64,000 bases of DNA from Pseudoalteromonas nigrifaciens (GCF_002221505.1 NZ_CP011036.1:1736001-1800000), one strand, 5' to 3'; counted from the first letter of the stretch, positions 8,673-18,101 are shown. Program-made: numbers and translations. Notes: generated by a model not told the origin, from the letters alone.

Positions 8673-9481
8673 ATGAAGTTATGTATTGTCGGTTTTTTAT
8701 TTGCGTTTAGTGCCTGTTTTAGTTCCCTTGCTTTAGCGCAAACTACGCAAGAGTATAGTGCTGTGCAAAATGTTTCAGCAGATGCGGCGGGTCATATAAA
8801 AGTTGAGACGTTAACTAACATTGAACCTAATAACAGCTACGACAGGCACATTCATTCCTACTGGGAAAACCGCTATGTTACTGAAGGGCGTGATAACTTA
8901 GCAAATAAAGGGATTACCTCAGTATCTACAGAGCTAAATTATGAAAATTTCATAATTATTCCTTGGTTTGCTAAAGGCATTAATACCGATTATTCAGAAG
9001 TGAATTTAAATATAATATACGCAACGGTATTATCAAAAAACCTTGAGCTATTAAGTGGGTATAGTGCAATTGCCTCGCGCGAAGAAAGCAGTAACGCTTA
9101 CGATAATGAGGTTAGCCTTGAGCTTATTTACTCTTTTGCACAGCAGGTTCAGCTTATAAGTAGTTTATATTATTCATTTGATGACAAGGTGCTTTTTTAG
9201 ATGTTGCGCTAAATAAACATTATCAATTAACGCCCGTATTACAGCTTGATTTTAAAACCAGTGTTGGCTTTAATTCAGGGTATGTGGCCGATGGGCATAA
9301 TGGTGCTAATCATGTGCTATTTAGTACCAATTTATCTTACTCAGTAATAAAAAACATGCAGTTATACGCATATAGCAACTACAGTTTTGCTATTAATAAA
9401 GATTCTAACCGCTATGCCGACGATGAATTATTACAAGATGTATTTTGGGCGGGGCTTGGTTTAAGTTATCAATACAGATAG
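8673..9481 (+). pseudogene. Frameshifted outer-membrane beta-barrel-like protein
   Basis: The frame opens at 8673 with a clear signal peptide (cleavage near LALAQ) and runs to a stop at 9200, just after a run of six T. The plus-one frame then continues FLDVALNKHYQLTPV without a stop from about 9190 to 9481, ending in the aromatic LSYQYR typical of a barrel's last strand. Together about 268 aa, with alternating hydrophobic strands as in outer-membrane barrels. One missing base near 9187-9195 explains the break. It may be a true pseudogene, a phase-variable homopolymer, or a sequencing error. Function not recognised; it is next to the nirK locus. Confidence 0.7.
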
Positions 9482-9576
9482 CGCCTATAAATATAAGTTA
9501 AATAGTTATTGTGCTAGATCATTAAAAGCTTACTTTAAACACTGTAAAAGTTTTAAACGCGCTAAACTTCTTAAGT

Positions 9577-9771
9577 AACCTGAGCTCCGGATAATAAACT
9601 TATCTCAAGCAGCTGTTTTCAGCGCTAACTGCGTTGAATTTACTTGCAATAGGCCAGCTATTGACGCGTAAATTCGCCTTGTTTTCACTGAAAACCTCTG
9701 GCTAGAGAAAATAAAATTAAATATAACGATGATTCAATATGTTCGTAAATCTCTTAACCAGAGTTCAGGTT
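9577..9771. mobile_element. MITE-like palindromic element (195 bp)
   Basis: The ends AACCTGAGCTCCGGATAA (9577-9594) and, on the other strand, AACCTGAACTCTGGTTAA (9754-9771) match at 15 of 18 positions. The flanks are AAGT on both sides (9573-9576 and 9772-9775), a likely target duplication. Inside, about 9613-9705 folds into a long imperfect hairpin with arms sharing GTTTTCAG, GAATTTAC and CAATAG. No reading frame is present. This is the structure of a non-autonomous miniature transposable element; the rest of the gap 9482-9830 shows no gene. Confidence 0.7.
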
Positions 9772-9830
9772 AAGTACGGTGTGCTTGAGAAGTAAAGAGC
9801 GCATTTATTTCTTATATTTTTAGAGGTTTT

Positions 9831-10379
9831 ATGGCTATAAAAAACACATCTACCCATTACAATAAACTCTCAATAATCCTGCACTGGCTAATGTTATTAG
9901 TATTAATTGCTGTGTATGCCTCTATTGAACTACGGGTTTTATTTGATAAGGGCACAGAAACTCGCGATTTATTTAAAATGTGGCATTTTATGCTGGGGTT
10001 ATCAGTTTTATTGCTTGTAACTATTCGGCTATTTATTCGTTTAAAAAGTGGTTCTAAACCATTAATAACGCCCAGTCCAGCAAAATGGCAAACCATGGCA
10101 GCTAGTATTACGCACATTGCACTTTATGCTTTTATGTTTGCAATGCCTTTGGCAGGTTGGTTTATGCTGAGTTTATTTGATGCGCCAATCCCTTTTTATG
10201 GTTTTGAATTACCCGCATTAGCGGCAAAAAACACTGATCTGGCAAAACAAATTAAATACCTACACGAAACAACGGGCGTACTTGGTTATTACTTAATTGC
10301 ATTACATGCCAGCGCAGCACTTCTGCATCATTATATTATTAAAGACAATACACTTAAACGTATACTGTTTAAAAAATAA
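9831..10379 (+). CDS. cybB: Cytochrome b561 family protein
   Basis: A 182-aa inner-membrane cytochrome of the bacterial b561 (CybB) family with four transmembrane helices. Probable heme-ligand histidines are in the first helix (SIILHWLMLLVL), in the second helix (MWHFMLGLSVLLL) and in the last helices (KYLHETTGVLGYYLIALHASAALLHH). These proteins exchange electrons with quinol; superoxide-to-quinone transfer has been shown for the E. coli protein. An AGAGG ribosome site precedes the ATG. It is convergent with the YeeE/YedE gene. The gene symbol follows family membership only. Confidence 0.88.
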   Translation: MAIKNTSTHYNKLSIILHWLMLLVLIAVYASIELRVLFDKGTETRDLFKMWHFMLGLSVLLLVTIRLFIRLKSGSKPLITPSPAKWQTMAASITHIALYAFMFAMPLAGWFMLSLFDAPIPFYGFELPALAAKNTDLAKQIKYLHETTGVLGYYLIALHASAALLHHYIIKDNTLKRILFKK

Positions 10380-10392
10380 CGGTTAGTAAAAG

Positions 10393-10421
10393 TGCCGACT
10401 TATAATTTAAGTCGGCATTTT
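10393..10421. terminator. Bidirectional terminator between cytochrome b561 and yeeE-like genes
   Basis: Stem TGCCGACTT (10393-10401) with AAGTCGGCA (10409-10417), a 7-base loop, followed by TTTT on the plus strand and AAAA before it, so it can end both convergent genes. Confidence 0.85.
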
Positions 10422-10435
10422 AATTATAAAAGGTA

Positions 10436-11689
10436 TTATTTAATAACAGCATGTTGCAGCTTATTACCCAGTATTCCACCAAGCAGTAAAAAAATTAGGT
10501 AAATCCAACCTGACAATGAAAAGTTAGCGATAGGGGTAAATAATGCACCTACATTGCAGCCATTGGCAAAACGCGTACCAAACCCCATTAGTAGCCCACC
10601 AAGTGCAAATAAAGCAAACTGTTTAGCTGAGTGGTTTATTTTAAATGAAAACGAAAATTTACCCATAAGCAGCACGGCTATTAATGTGCCTAACATTATT
10701 GCAAAGTTTTGTACCGAAATAGCATGATCAAAAAAGCCTGTAGTAAACATTACTTCGGGTCTTAGAGTAAAGTTTGCAATATCGTTTGCGCTTATGCCAA
10801 GTTGCATTACAAGCTTACCAAACCATATGCCAAAAGGGGTAGAAGCGCCCCAGCCCGAACCAGTTGACGCCATCATTACACCAAATATAATTGCAATTAC
10901 TAAAGCAGAAGTGCGCATTTCCCACATGTTTCCTATCCAGCGTTTATATGTGTGGGTGCTAAAAAATGTAAATAGTTGTGTACTGTTGTGTAATAACTGC
11001 TTTTGTCGGGCTATTTCACCGTCAACCCCTAAATAAGATCCACTTTTTTGGCGGTAGTTCTCATATTTTTTAGCCAGCACTACAACAATTAAAGCAAAAG
11101 CAATCGTAACTAAAATAGCAATAAAGTAGCCATTTAATGGCCCCCAACTAAACAAATCGGGCAGGTAAACACCTTGCCCAGCATAACTACTTGTAGAGAT
11201 TACACTTTGCGTGATCCAGCTTTGCGTTGTTTGTAGCGGAAAGCCAAAAAACACACCTGCTCCAAAAAATACCAATGTTGTTAGTGCGCGTGGTACATCG
11301 CTTACCATTTCTACCATCATGCCGGTAGCACAGCAGCTCGACAAGCTCATACCGGCACCAAACATTACGCCACCAATAATCAGGCCTAAATTAATAGGGT
11401 TAACCCATAAGTTATAACTTGTTGAATCTGTATTTACTAATAAGCCAGCATTTATAATGGCAGTAATAACAAACATAAACATAAGAGTTTGCAATAGCTG
11501 TGTTGAGCCACGTCGGTATGCGCGATTAATGCTGCCAGCAAAACCAATTGAACCTTTCGCTAAGGCAAAACCCAAAGCTAAGCCTAGCAGTAGACGTAAA
11601 AACAGTGATGATGTTTCGAGAAATAGTGCCCCTAACAAAATAGATAAAATTGCAATAGCGCTACCTAGTATGGCTTGTTTTTTATTCAC
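10436..11689 (-). CDS. YeeE/YedE-family sulfur-compound transporter
   Basis: A 417-aa polytopic membrane protein of the YeeE/YedE family, with members shown to import thiosulfate. Conserved cysteine motifs are visible: SSCCATG near residue 120 and FANGCNVG near 377, in the two halves of the protein. About nine to ten hydrophobic helices are apparent, consistent with the family. It stands alone on the minus strand. The substrate is inferred from the family, and it may equally act on another sulfur species. No sulfurtransferase partner (TusA or rhodanese) is adjacent. Confidence 0.88.
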   Translation of the reverse strand: MNKKQAILGSAIAILSILLGALFLETSSLFLRLLLGLALGFALAKGSIGFAGSINRAYRRGSTQLLQTLMFMFVITAIINAGLLVNTDSTSYNLWVNPINLGLIIGGVMFGAGMSLSSCCATGMMVEMVSDVPRALTTLVFFGAGVFFGFPLQTTQSWITQSVISTSSYAGQGVYLPDLFSWGPLNGYFIAILVTIAFALIVVVLAKKYENYRQKSGSYLGVDGEIARQKQLLHNSTQLFTFFSTHTYKRWIGNMWEMRTSALVIAIIFGVMMASTGSGWGASTPFGIWFGKLVMQLGISANDIANFTLRPEVMFTTGFFDHAISVQNFAIMLGTLIAVLLMGKFSFSFKINHSAKQFALFALGGLLMGFGTRFANGCNVGALFTPIANFSLSGWIYLIFLLLGGILGNKLQHAVIK

Positions 11690-11914
11690 GTAAGTACCTA
11701 ATAATTAATAATACAAAGCAGAAGTGTAAGTGAAGGGCGGATTATTCTATTGTGCTGCAAATAAGTCCAACGCTACCCTATAACTTGTTGGTATATATAC
11801 GTCATTAATACTCTATGCTGTAAGCAAGTGAAGTAGTTGATTAAAAAAATATATGAGAGATTTAAAGCGGACTTAGGTAGGAGGTATTTTAAGTAAACAT
11901 TTATAAAATAATAT

Positions 11915-11942
11915 AAACACTCTATTTGCTAATAAAGTGTTT
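11915..11942 (-). terminator. Terminator after the second sco gene
   Basis: AAACACT (11915-11921) pairs with AGTGTTT (11936-11942). It is the counterpart of the hairpin after the first sco gene, which has the same AAACACT core. The rest of the gap 11690-11973 holds no gene. Confidence 0.6.
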
Positions 11943-11973
11943 TATATTTGTGTTTTTAGTAATAGTGAGTAGC

Positions 11974-12633
11974 TTAAAAGTTGGCAAGCTCCTTAGCAGT
12001 GAAAGTTGCATTACTAATTACACCCGTTATTTGAAACTTGATTCTGCCTTGCTGATCAAGCACCGTCATTATAATAGAGTGCTCTACCTCGCTATTCCCT
12101 ATATTTTGATACTTAATGTTTAATGCTGCAGCTAAGCTGCGCACATCATCGGCTGAGCCAGTGAGTAAGCTCCAATTATGTGCACTTAGTTTTCTGCTTT
12201 GGGCAAAGCTTTGTAATACCGTCGGGGTGTCTGTATCAGGAGTAAGCGAGACTAATATAAATCCAACATTGTTTTTTTCTTCATTACTAAGCTTATTTTC
12301 AATAGCTTGCATGGTCGACACAATAGTAGGGCAGGTATGCGCACAATGTGTGTAAATAAGGCTCACTATTTGCTTTTTACCACTAAAGCTACTTAATAAA
12401 CGCTCGTGGCCATCTTGATCTAACCACGTATTATTTAATTGGTAAATGGAGTTTTGAGGAATGTTTTGAGCTGGAGCCTGTTTGCTATCTTTAGATGAAG
12501 CTTGAGCATAGGCTTGTAAGTAAGCCTGTGTGTAGGTTTGTGAGAAGCCTAGTGAGTAAGCGGCTGAGCTGGTTAATAATGCCGTAACAGTACACATTTT
12601 AACAAATAGTGTTATCGATTTAAATTTTATCAT
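11974..12633 (-). CDS. Second SCO1/SenC-family copper chaperone (paralogue)
   Basis: A 219-aa paralogue of the sco gene at 4988-5575, with copper ligands C97, C101 (HCAHTCP) and H185 (VEHS). The two share long identical stretches from NIPQ onward. This copy has an extra N-terminal linker rich in YTQAY/LQAYAQAS repeats between the signal peptide (about 1-26) and the domain. It is monocistronic. Its upstream region is homologous to the nirK promoter, so it looks like the remainder of a duplicated nirK-nirV-sco operon from which the two central genes were lost. Confidence 0.9.
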   Translation of the reverse strand: MIKFKSITLFVKMCTVTALLTSSAAYSLGFSQTYTQAYLQAYAQASSKDSKQAPAQNIPQNSIYQLNNTWLDQDGHERLLSSFSGKKQIVSLIYTHCAHTCPTIVSTMQAIENKLSNEEKNNVGFILVSLTPDTDTPTVLQSFAQSRKLSAHNWSLLTGSADDVRSLAAALNIKYQNIGNSEVEHSIIMTVLDQQGRIKFQITGVISNATFTAKELANF

Positions 12634-12654
12634 TTTGATACTCCATTAAAAAAC

Positions 12655-12720
12655 CACAATTAACTTAGTGCTGCGCTATTAAGCAAAAAGGGTTTATGCA
12701 GAACAACTAACTAAATGTAA
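12655..12720 (-). promoter_or_regulatory. Decayed copy of the nirK promoter region
   Basis: The segment aligns with 7764-7830 upstream of nirK: both share ATTAACTTAGT, GCAAAAA, ATGCAGA and TAACT in the same order and spacing. The FNR-type box has become TTTATGCAGAACAA (12693-12706), one change in each half-site, and the 16-bp palindrome is also lost. Response to FNR is therefore probably weakened or absent. The rest of the gap up to 12984 is AT-rich with no gene. Confidence 0.7.
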
Positions 12721-12984
12721 ATTTTGTTAACATTATTTAGTGTTGATTATTGATACTATCGAGTTTTAATAGCTGCACATCGTTTATTTGCACTATATAA
12801 ATCATGTATAAGCACCAAAATGTAAAATAGTTGTTTTATTTTTGTTGAATGTGGTTTGCCTATTGTGCTAAGTTTTTAGCTGTTAAATATTTTCAAGTAT
12901 CTAAAAATTAAAACTAATAATTTATATACTGACATTTACTTAACTACGCTATGAAGCATATTTATAAACAATGGAGAGTTATTA

Positions 12985-13338
12985 ATGAGTGATGCAGCAA
13001 CATTAAAAAGTGCAGACGAAAAGTTTTGTTCGGACTGTGGAGGCGTAATTAGTTTAAAAGCAGAAATTTGTCCTAAATGTGGGGTAAGACAAACAGCGCA
13101 ACCTAATTCATTAGGTGGTACTGCGCCCAATGGTAAGAGTAAAATAGCTGCAGCATTGCTTGCGGTATTTTTGGGTGGCTTTGGTGTTCATAAGTTTTAC
13201 TTAGGGCAAATTGGCTTAGGCTTTATTTATCTGTTGTTCTTTTGGACAGCTATTCCGGCGATCATTGCATTTGTAGAGTTTATTATTTTATTAACCATGA
13301 GCGATGAAGCGTTTAATAATAAGTATGGTTACGACTAA
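12985..13338 (+). CDS. TM2-domain protein with N-terminal zinc ribbon
   Basis: 117 aa. Residues 13-32 hold two CxxC pairs (FCSDCG and CPKCG), a small zinc ribbon. Then follows the TM2 domain with its landmark AVFLGGFGVHKFYLGQ, two membrane helices joined by a short turn. TM2 proteins are of unknown function in bacteria. A GGAGAG-like ribosome site precedes the ATG at 12985. It stands alone, convergent with the aminopeptidase gene, sharing its terminator. Confidence 0.85.
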   Translation: MSDAATLKSADEKFCSDCGGVISLKAEICPKCGVRQTAQPNSLGGTAPNGKSKIAAALLAVFLGGFGVHKFYLGQIGLGFIYLLFFWTAIPAIIAFVEFIILLTMSDEAFNNKYGYD

Positions 13339-13391
13339 AACGTGTTTGACCTTCTAGGTTAAAGGTTATATTGCTTTAACTAACAATAAAA

Positions 13392-13426
13392 AACGCCAAA
13401 AGCATATATGTGCTTTTGGCGTTTTG
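13392..13426. terminator. Bidirectional terminator between the TM2 gene and pepA-like gene
   Basis: A perfect 13-bp stem AACGCCAAAAGCA (13392-13404) with TGCTTTTGGCGTT (13411-13423), 6-base loop, with T-run on one side and A-run on the other. Confidence 0.88.
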
Positions 13427-13458
13427 TGTTTTAGCTAGTAAAGCTAACTAATGTATAT

Positions 13459-14976
13459 TTAATTACTTAGTAGCCATTCACTCAATAAACGCACGCCAAA
13501 TCCGGTACCGCCAGCAGATACTTCGTCTTTGCCTTTTTTAGCTAATGCATTGCCGGCTATGTCAATGTGTACCCAGCGAGTGTCACCGGCAAAATGCTCT
13601 AAAAAGCTTGCTGCGGTAGTTGCACCAGGGCCGCTGGAGCCAACATTGGTTAAATCAGCAATATCCGACTTTAAAGCATCTTTATACCCTAAAGGTAGGC
13701 GCCATAAGTTTTCGTTAACCTGTTTACCGGCTAAGGTTAATTGCGTTACTAATTTATCATCTTGTGAAAATACTGCAGCGTATTCATTGCCAACAGCACC
13801 TACTTTAGAGCCAGTTAATGTGGCTACATCAATCATTATTTCAGGATTAAAGTGCTTACGCGCATACCACATTGAATCGCTAAGTACCAAGCGGCCCTCT
13901 GCGTCGGTATTAAGTATTTCTACACTTAAACCTTCAGCGGTACGTACTACGTCGCCCGGTGCTACAGCAAATTGCGACACCATGTTAGCGGCCATACCCA
14001 TCACTGCAACTACGTTTTTATCTGCTTTAGCAAGTGCCATTGCTTTTACAGTACCCAGTACCGCTGCTGCACCTGCCATGTCTGATTTCATTCGTGCAAT
14101 AGATGCACCTGTTTTAATGCTGTAGCCGCCAGAGTCAAATGTAATACCTTTACCTATTAGGGCAATAGGTGCGTCGTTAGACCCTTTATAATGAGCAACT
14201 ACAAGACGAGCGCCTTGTTCGCTACCACGGCCAACAGCTTCAAGCGCTCCCATACCTAGCTCTTTTAATTGGGCAGGCTCAAGTACGCTAATAGTAACGC
14301 CAAGAGACTCTAACTCTTTAGCTGCATTGGCAAAGTCGACCGGGGTCATGTGGGTAGCAACTTCAGAAGTTAAGTCGCGGGCCAAAAACACCCCAGCTTG
14401 AATGCTTTGTAGCAACTTATATGTTTTTTGTGTTTGCTTAGTGTTGGCAACATCAAATGTGTAACTAATAGTTTCTGTGCTGGCTTTTTGCTTATATTTT
14501 TCAAAGCGGTGGTCGCGTAAATTAGCACCGTGAGCAAAGTTAGCTGCTAACTCGGCATTGTTATTTAAGCCGGTTACGTCATCAAATATTACACTTGCGG
14601 TTGTTACTTTATTACCGAGTAAGCGAGCATGTATATTGCCACCTAATTTTGCAATACGGGCTTTATCTAGTTCTTTTTGTTTACCCGTACCTACCACTAA
14701 TATACGATCGTATTTACTGTTTTGTGGTGCTATAAGTTCGGCAACACTGGCGTAATCGCCTTTAAAGTTTTCAATGTCTATTATGCGCTGTAAATGCTGT
14801 TTAAACTCTTTATTAAGTGCTTTAAATTGTTTGTTTTTTCCATCTTGGCTATAAAATACGACTAATGTTTGTGCATCTTTGTTTATGTTTGATGAGAAAG
14901 TAAACTCAGCTGCGTGCGTACTCATACCAGCACAAAGCGCTATAGCTAAGGAAGAGGCTTTAATTATGTTTGTCAT
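13459..14976 (-). CDS. Exported leucyl aminopeptidase (peptidase family M17)
   Basis: 505 aa. The C-terminal two thirds carry the M17 signature NTDAEGRL and the metal-binding segments GKGITFDSGGYSIK and KSDMAGAAAVLG, all complete, so it should be an active dinuclear-metal aminopeptidase. Unlike the usual cytosolic PepA, the N-terminus is a signal peptide (MTNIIKASSLAIALCAGMSTHA, about 22 residues), which points to a periplasmic or secreted enzyme releasing amino acids from peptides. It is a single gene, convergent with the TM2 gene. Confidence 0.9.
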   Translation of the reverse strand: MTNIIKASSLAIALCAGMSTHAAEFTFSSNINKDAQTLVVFYSQDGKNKQFKALNKEFKQHLQRIIDIENFKGDYASVAELIAPQNSKYDRILVVGTGKQKELDKARIAKLGGNIHARLLGNKVTTASVIFDDVTGLNNNAELAANFAHGANLRDHRFEKYKQKASTETISYTFDVANTKQTQKTYKLLQSIQAGVFLARDLTSEVATHMTPVDFANAAKELESLGVTISVLEPAQLKELGMGALEAVGRGSEQGARLVVAHYKGSNDAPIALIGKGITFDSGGYSIKTGASIARMKSDMAGAAAVLGTVKAMALAKADKNVVAVMGMAANMVSQFAVAPGDVVRTAEGLSVEILNTDAEGRLVLSDSMWYARKHFNPEIMIDVATLTGSKVGAVGNEYAAVFSQDDKLVTQLTLAGKQVNENLWRLPLGYKDALKSDIADLTNVGSSGPGATTAASFLEHFAGDTRWVHIDIAGNALAKKGKDEVSAGGTGFGVRLLSEWLLSN

Positions 14977-15190
14977 TGTTTAACCCAAAAGAATATAAAG
15001 CCCTGTTTTACCTTATTTTAGCCCAATAGGTTAAGCCCTATACGTTGAATGCGCAATTTATAGCGATATGTAGCCTTAAAATTTAAACGAGCGCTATTAC
15101 TTGAGATAAAACTTTAAATAAAATAGAGTATTACACAGCTAAAAGGGTTATTAATTTAAGCCGTTATACTTCCTTAATTGAGAAAATACA

Positions 15191-17005
15191 GTGCAAGCCA
15201 AAGAAATTCGTAACTTTTATATTAACGAAGAGCAATCTGTTTATTTGCTCTCACACCACGATGCTAAAAAGCATCGGCAGTGGCTTAATATATGTATTAA
15301 AAAACTTACCTTACTTGGTTACGAAAATGTAGAAATGATTGGCTCAGGCGCTTTTGGTTTTGTTTTTGCGGGACACGACGATACCGGCTTACCTTGGGTA
15401 TTTAAGTTTTCGCGTATTACGCTAGCGCAAAGTATACGCGACCGCCTAGAAGACGAAGCTTACATGCTATCGCAAATTAACAATCCACTTGTACCTGAAT
15501 TTTATGCATTTGAACGAATTAAAAAACAAGGCATTTTAATGATGGCTCGCGCCATGGGCGAAGACCTTGAAAAAGTATCGTTGAAAAAAGGCCGAATTGG
15601 CGCTGCAAAAATTATGACGCTGGCAGTGCGACTCAGAAACGTGCTGCTCGATCTGCGCAATCATAATACGGGTATAACGGCGCAGCCTATTGTGCATGGC
15701 GACATTAAACCTTCAAACTTAGTATGGGACGAAGCCAGTGATGCACTATCGTTAGTGGATTGGGGAAGCTCGGTATACGCGCAAATAGATAGTGACGGTA
15801 ACCCCATTGCCAGTAATTTTATGGATTTAATGTCGGCAGACCTAAGCACTACTAACGCACGTATGGGCGATGTTTACTTTATTGGTGAAGCACAAATGTC
15901 GGGAGAGCAATCATCTCCACGCTTTGATGAGCAAGGCGTAGCGGCAACCTTGTACGCACTTGCTTCTGCACAGTCTTGTCGGTTTGGAGTAGACGTTATT
16001 CCGGCCAGCAGTTTAGGGCTACCAATAGAGCTGGCTAAAGTAATTGACGGTATGCTCTCTAAAAATAAACAAGTGAGAAATAGCGCAGGTGATTACTTTA
16101 TGCGTAACATTACTAGTATGGCGAAAGCATACCTACCTGAGTTACCTAAAAAAGTAGTTAAAGCCGCGATTCCGTTTTGGTTTAGTTATGACGAAGAGCC
16201 CGAAACCGTTGTATACAGTTCACGAAAGCAGTTTTTACGCCAAGCCGATCATAAACAGCAATTGCTTGATGTAAACGATGCCCAATTAGATCGTTACTAC
16301 AAAGAGTTTTTGTTTGATACCGGAGATACCGAAAAAGCATTTTTAGCTTCAATTAGTCGTTTAGCAAAGTATCCTGCGGTAGGCGGGTTAAGCTTTCATT
16401 GGAAAGATGAGTCACTGTTTGTTGAATCATCGCTAATTTTGTATAACGAAACGTTAGCCGCTGCATTTACCGATGCGGTAAATAATACCGTAATGCTGGC
16501 ACAAGCAATTAGCCAAAAAGGGCTGTTTAAATGTTGTTTGTTTGACGCACGTAAAACCATTCAGCTAGAGCGCGATAGAACCGGCGCCTTTAAGTTTGAA
16601 AGTTTACCAGAACTTGATTTTGAAACGGTGAATGTAAATGCCAGTGATGTTACCCGGCCACATTCTTACTTTGAAGATGGTAAAGATCCCGACGAGCAAC
16701 TACAACTGCCAAAAAAAGTAATTAAATGTGTGTTTGAGCTAAATCAAATACACCACACTGGCTGCATTATTTTTGAAGCGCTGCCCGATAGGCTCAAAAT
16801 ACATCATTACTACCGGTTGCTCGATGCCAGTAAAGAGGATGAGTTTAGGCGGCTGCTTAATAAGTTGATGCAATACGCAGTTAATATTACCGACGTAGGG
16901 GTAGCCGGTTTTATGAAGTTACCTTACAAAAATACTCGTGAGTTTAGTTTGTGCGAGCAGCAGAGCAATCATTACTATCCTAAAAACCCAAAAATGACAC
17001 TTTAA
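15191..17005 (+). CDS. Protein kinase-like protein with long C-terminal region
   Basis: A 604-aa cytosolic protein with a eukaryotic-type kinase fold: glycine loop GSGAFGFV at 51-58, likely ATP-binding lysine K72, catalytic loop HGDIKPSN at 169-176, and a metal-binding DWG (190-192) in place of DFG. The classic HRD is HGD, as in lipopolysaccharide- and choline-kinase-like groups. The region after about residue 300 is not recognised. I chose the GTG at 15191 because no ATG lies upstream of the kinase domain. The gene is followed 61 bases later by a DUF3859-like gene in the same direction. Substrate unknown. Confidence 0.78.
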   Translation: MQAKEIRNFYINEEQSVYLLSHHDAKKHRQWLNICIKKLTLLGYENVEMIGSGAFGFVFAGHDDTGLPWVFKFSRITLAQSIRDRLEDEAYMLSQINNPLVPEFYAFERIKKQGILMMARAMGEDLEKVSLKKGRIGAAKIMTLAVRLRNVLLDLRNHNTGITAQPIVHGDIKPSNLVWDEASDALSLVDWGSSVYAQIDSDGNPIASNFMDLMSADLSTTNARMGDVYFIGEAQMSGEQSSPRFDEQGVAATLYALASAQSCRFGVDVIPASSLGLPIELAKVIDGMLSKNKQVRNSAGDYFMRNITSMAKAYLPELPKKVVKAAIPFWFSYDEEPETVVYSSRKQFLRQADHKQQLLDVNDAQLDRYYKEFLFDTGDTEKAFLASISRLAKYPAVGGLSFHWKDESLFVESSLILYNETLAAAFTDAVNNTVMLAQAISQKGLFKCCLFDARKTIQLERDRTGAFKFESLPELDFETVNVNASDVTRPHSYFEDGKDPDEQLQLPKKVIKCVFELNQIHHTGCIIFEALPDRLKIHHYYRLLDASKEDEFRRLLNKLMQYAVNITDVGVAGFMKLPYKNTREFSLCEQQSNHYYPKNPKMTL

Positions 17006-17066
17006 ATATGGCAAATTTACACACCCTGCTGGCATACAATAAACGTTAAATATAAAGTTAGGTGAT

Positions 17067-17510
17067 ATGGCTAAATTAAAACCGATAATTACGCTGCAAA
17101 GCTACGGTATTTACTCAACATGGGATAACGAGAGTAAAGCATTGCCGCAAATAGAGCAATTTACTACCGAGGTCATCGCTACTCTTGATGTTGAATTTGG
17201 TTTGATCATAAATATTAAAAAAGCCAAAGGCGAAAAATTACATTACAGCATTTATCATCCTAATATACCCGATGATGAAGGCGACATAATGCCTCCTTTT
17301 TCCGGAGTGGTGTATGTTAAAGACAGCGACTGGCATTTTTATTTAGGTGATACTTTATGGCCACCAATTAATAATAAACTTGGTAATTGGCGCATGACCA
17401 TAGAGTACAATGGCAAACTTATAGCGGATAAAACATTTAATGTAGCACTGCCTACAGAGCGCTCGGCTGTAGAGTTTTGGCAAGATAGGGGATACAAGCC
17501 TCTAAAGTAA
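17067..17510 (+). CDS. DUF3859-like protein
   Basis: A 147-aa soluble protein. The segments SYGIYSTWD, EFGLIINIKKAKG, IYHPNIPDDEG and DWHFYLGDTLWPP match my memory of the DUF3859 family, whose function is unknown. A TAGGTG ribosome site precedes the ATG. It follows the kinase-like gene and may be co-transcribed. Confidence 0.7.
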   Translation: MAKLKPIITLQSYGIYSTWDNESKALPQIEQFTTEVIATLDVEFGLIINIKKAKGEKLHYSIYHPNIPDDEGDIMPPFSGVVYVKDSDWHFYLGDTLWPPINNKLGNWRMTIEYNGKLIADKTFNVALPTERSAVEFWQDRGYKPLK

Positions 17511-17565
17511 ACTTTATATCTTTGTTGCTGTTAACTTATAGGGTATGAGTAAAAAGGCGTAATAA

Positions 17566-17586
17566 AAAGCCGGCAATGCCAGCTTT
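17566..17586. terminator. Bidirectional terminator
   Basis: AAAGCCGGC (17566-17574), 3-base loop, GCCAGCTTT (17578-17586), one mismatch, between the DUF3859-like gene and the convergent gene at 17613. Confidence 0.75.
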
Positions 17587-17612
17587 AATAATGAGTGGTT
17601 TAACCTTGTGCT

Positions 17613-18029
17613 TTAGTTGCCCCAAGGATTAGTTGAGCTAACACGCTGTTTACGGGTACGCGCACGTTGCTTAGTCTCTTTTTTCTCCATAATACGCTTT
17701 GCATCAGTAAAGCTTAACTCACACGGCTCACCAGGTTTATGATCAGCAGGGATCACGCGATCACGCGGTGGCAGTTCGTATTGCACATCATCAGGGCGTG
17801 GTAAGTTTTTAAGGCGATACAAATAAAAGTTATCTACTTTTTCTTGTGCCCACTGTGTTTTACGTAAAAATTTAACCGCCGATTTAATATCAGGATTATT
17901 TTTAAAGCAATTTAGCTGTAAATAAGCGTATAGGAGTTCCCACCCATATTGTTCAACCAGCTCTTCAACCACTTGTTCTAATTTTACGCCTTGCAGTGGG
18001 TTATTACTGAAAAGTTCTTGGTTGCTCAT
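17613..18029 (-). CDS. VF530-like (DUF2132) small protein with basic tail
   Basis: About 138 aa. The first 75 residues (SNNPLQGVKLEQVVEELVEQYGW and FKNNPDIKSAVKFLRKTQWA in short segments) match the VF530/DUF2132 family, thought from structure to bind DNA. The C-terminal half is proline- and charge-rich and ends in a basic stretch (KKETKQRARTRKQR). The start at 18029 follows a GAGG ribosome site; an upstream ATG at 18056 lacks one. It stands alone. The DNA-binding role is inferred. Confidence 0.7.
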   Translation of the reverse strand: MSNQELFSNNPLQGVKLEQVVEELVEQYGWELLYAYLQLNCFKNNPDIKSAVKFLRKTQWAQEKVDNFYLYRLKNLPRPDDVQYELPPRDRVIPADHKPGEPCELSFTDAKRIMEKKETKQRARTRKQRVSSTNPWGN

Positions 18030-18101
18030 AGGTGTTACCTCGTTATTAAAATACAAAGTGTATTATAAATTTAATAACGAGGCTTTAACAGTGTAAAAAG
18101 C

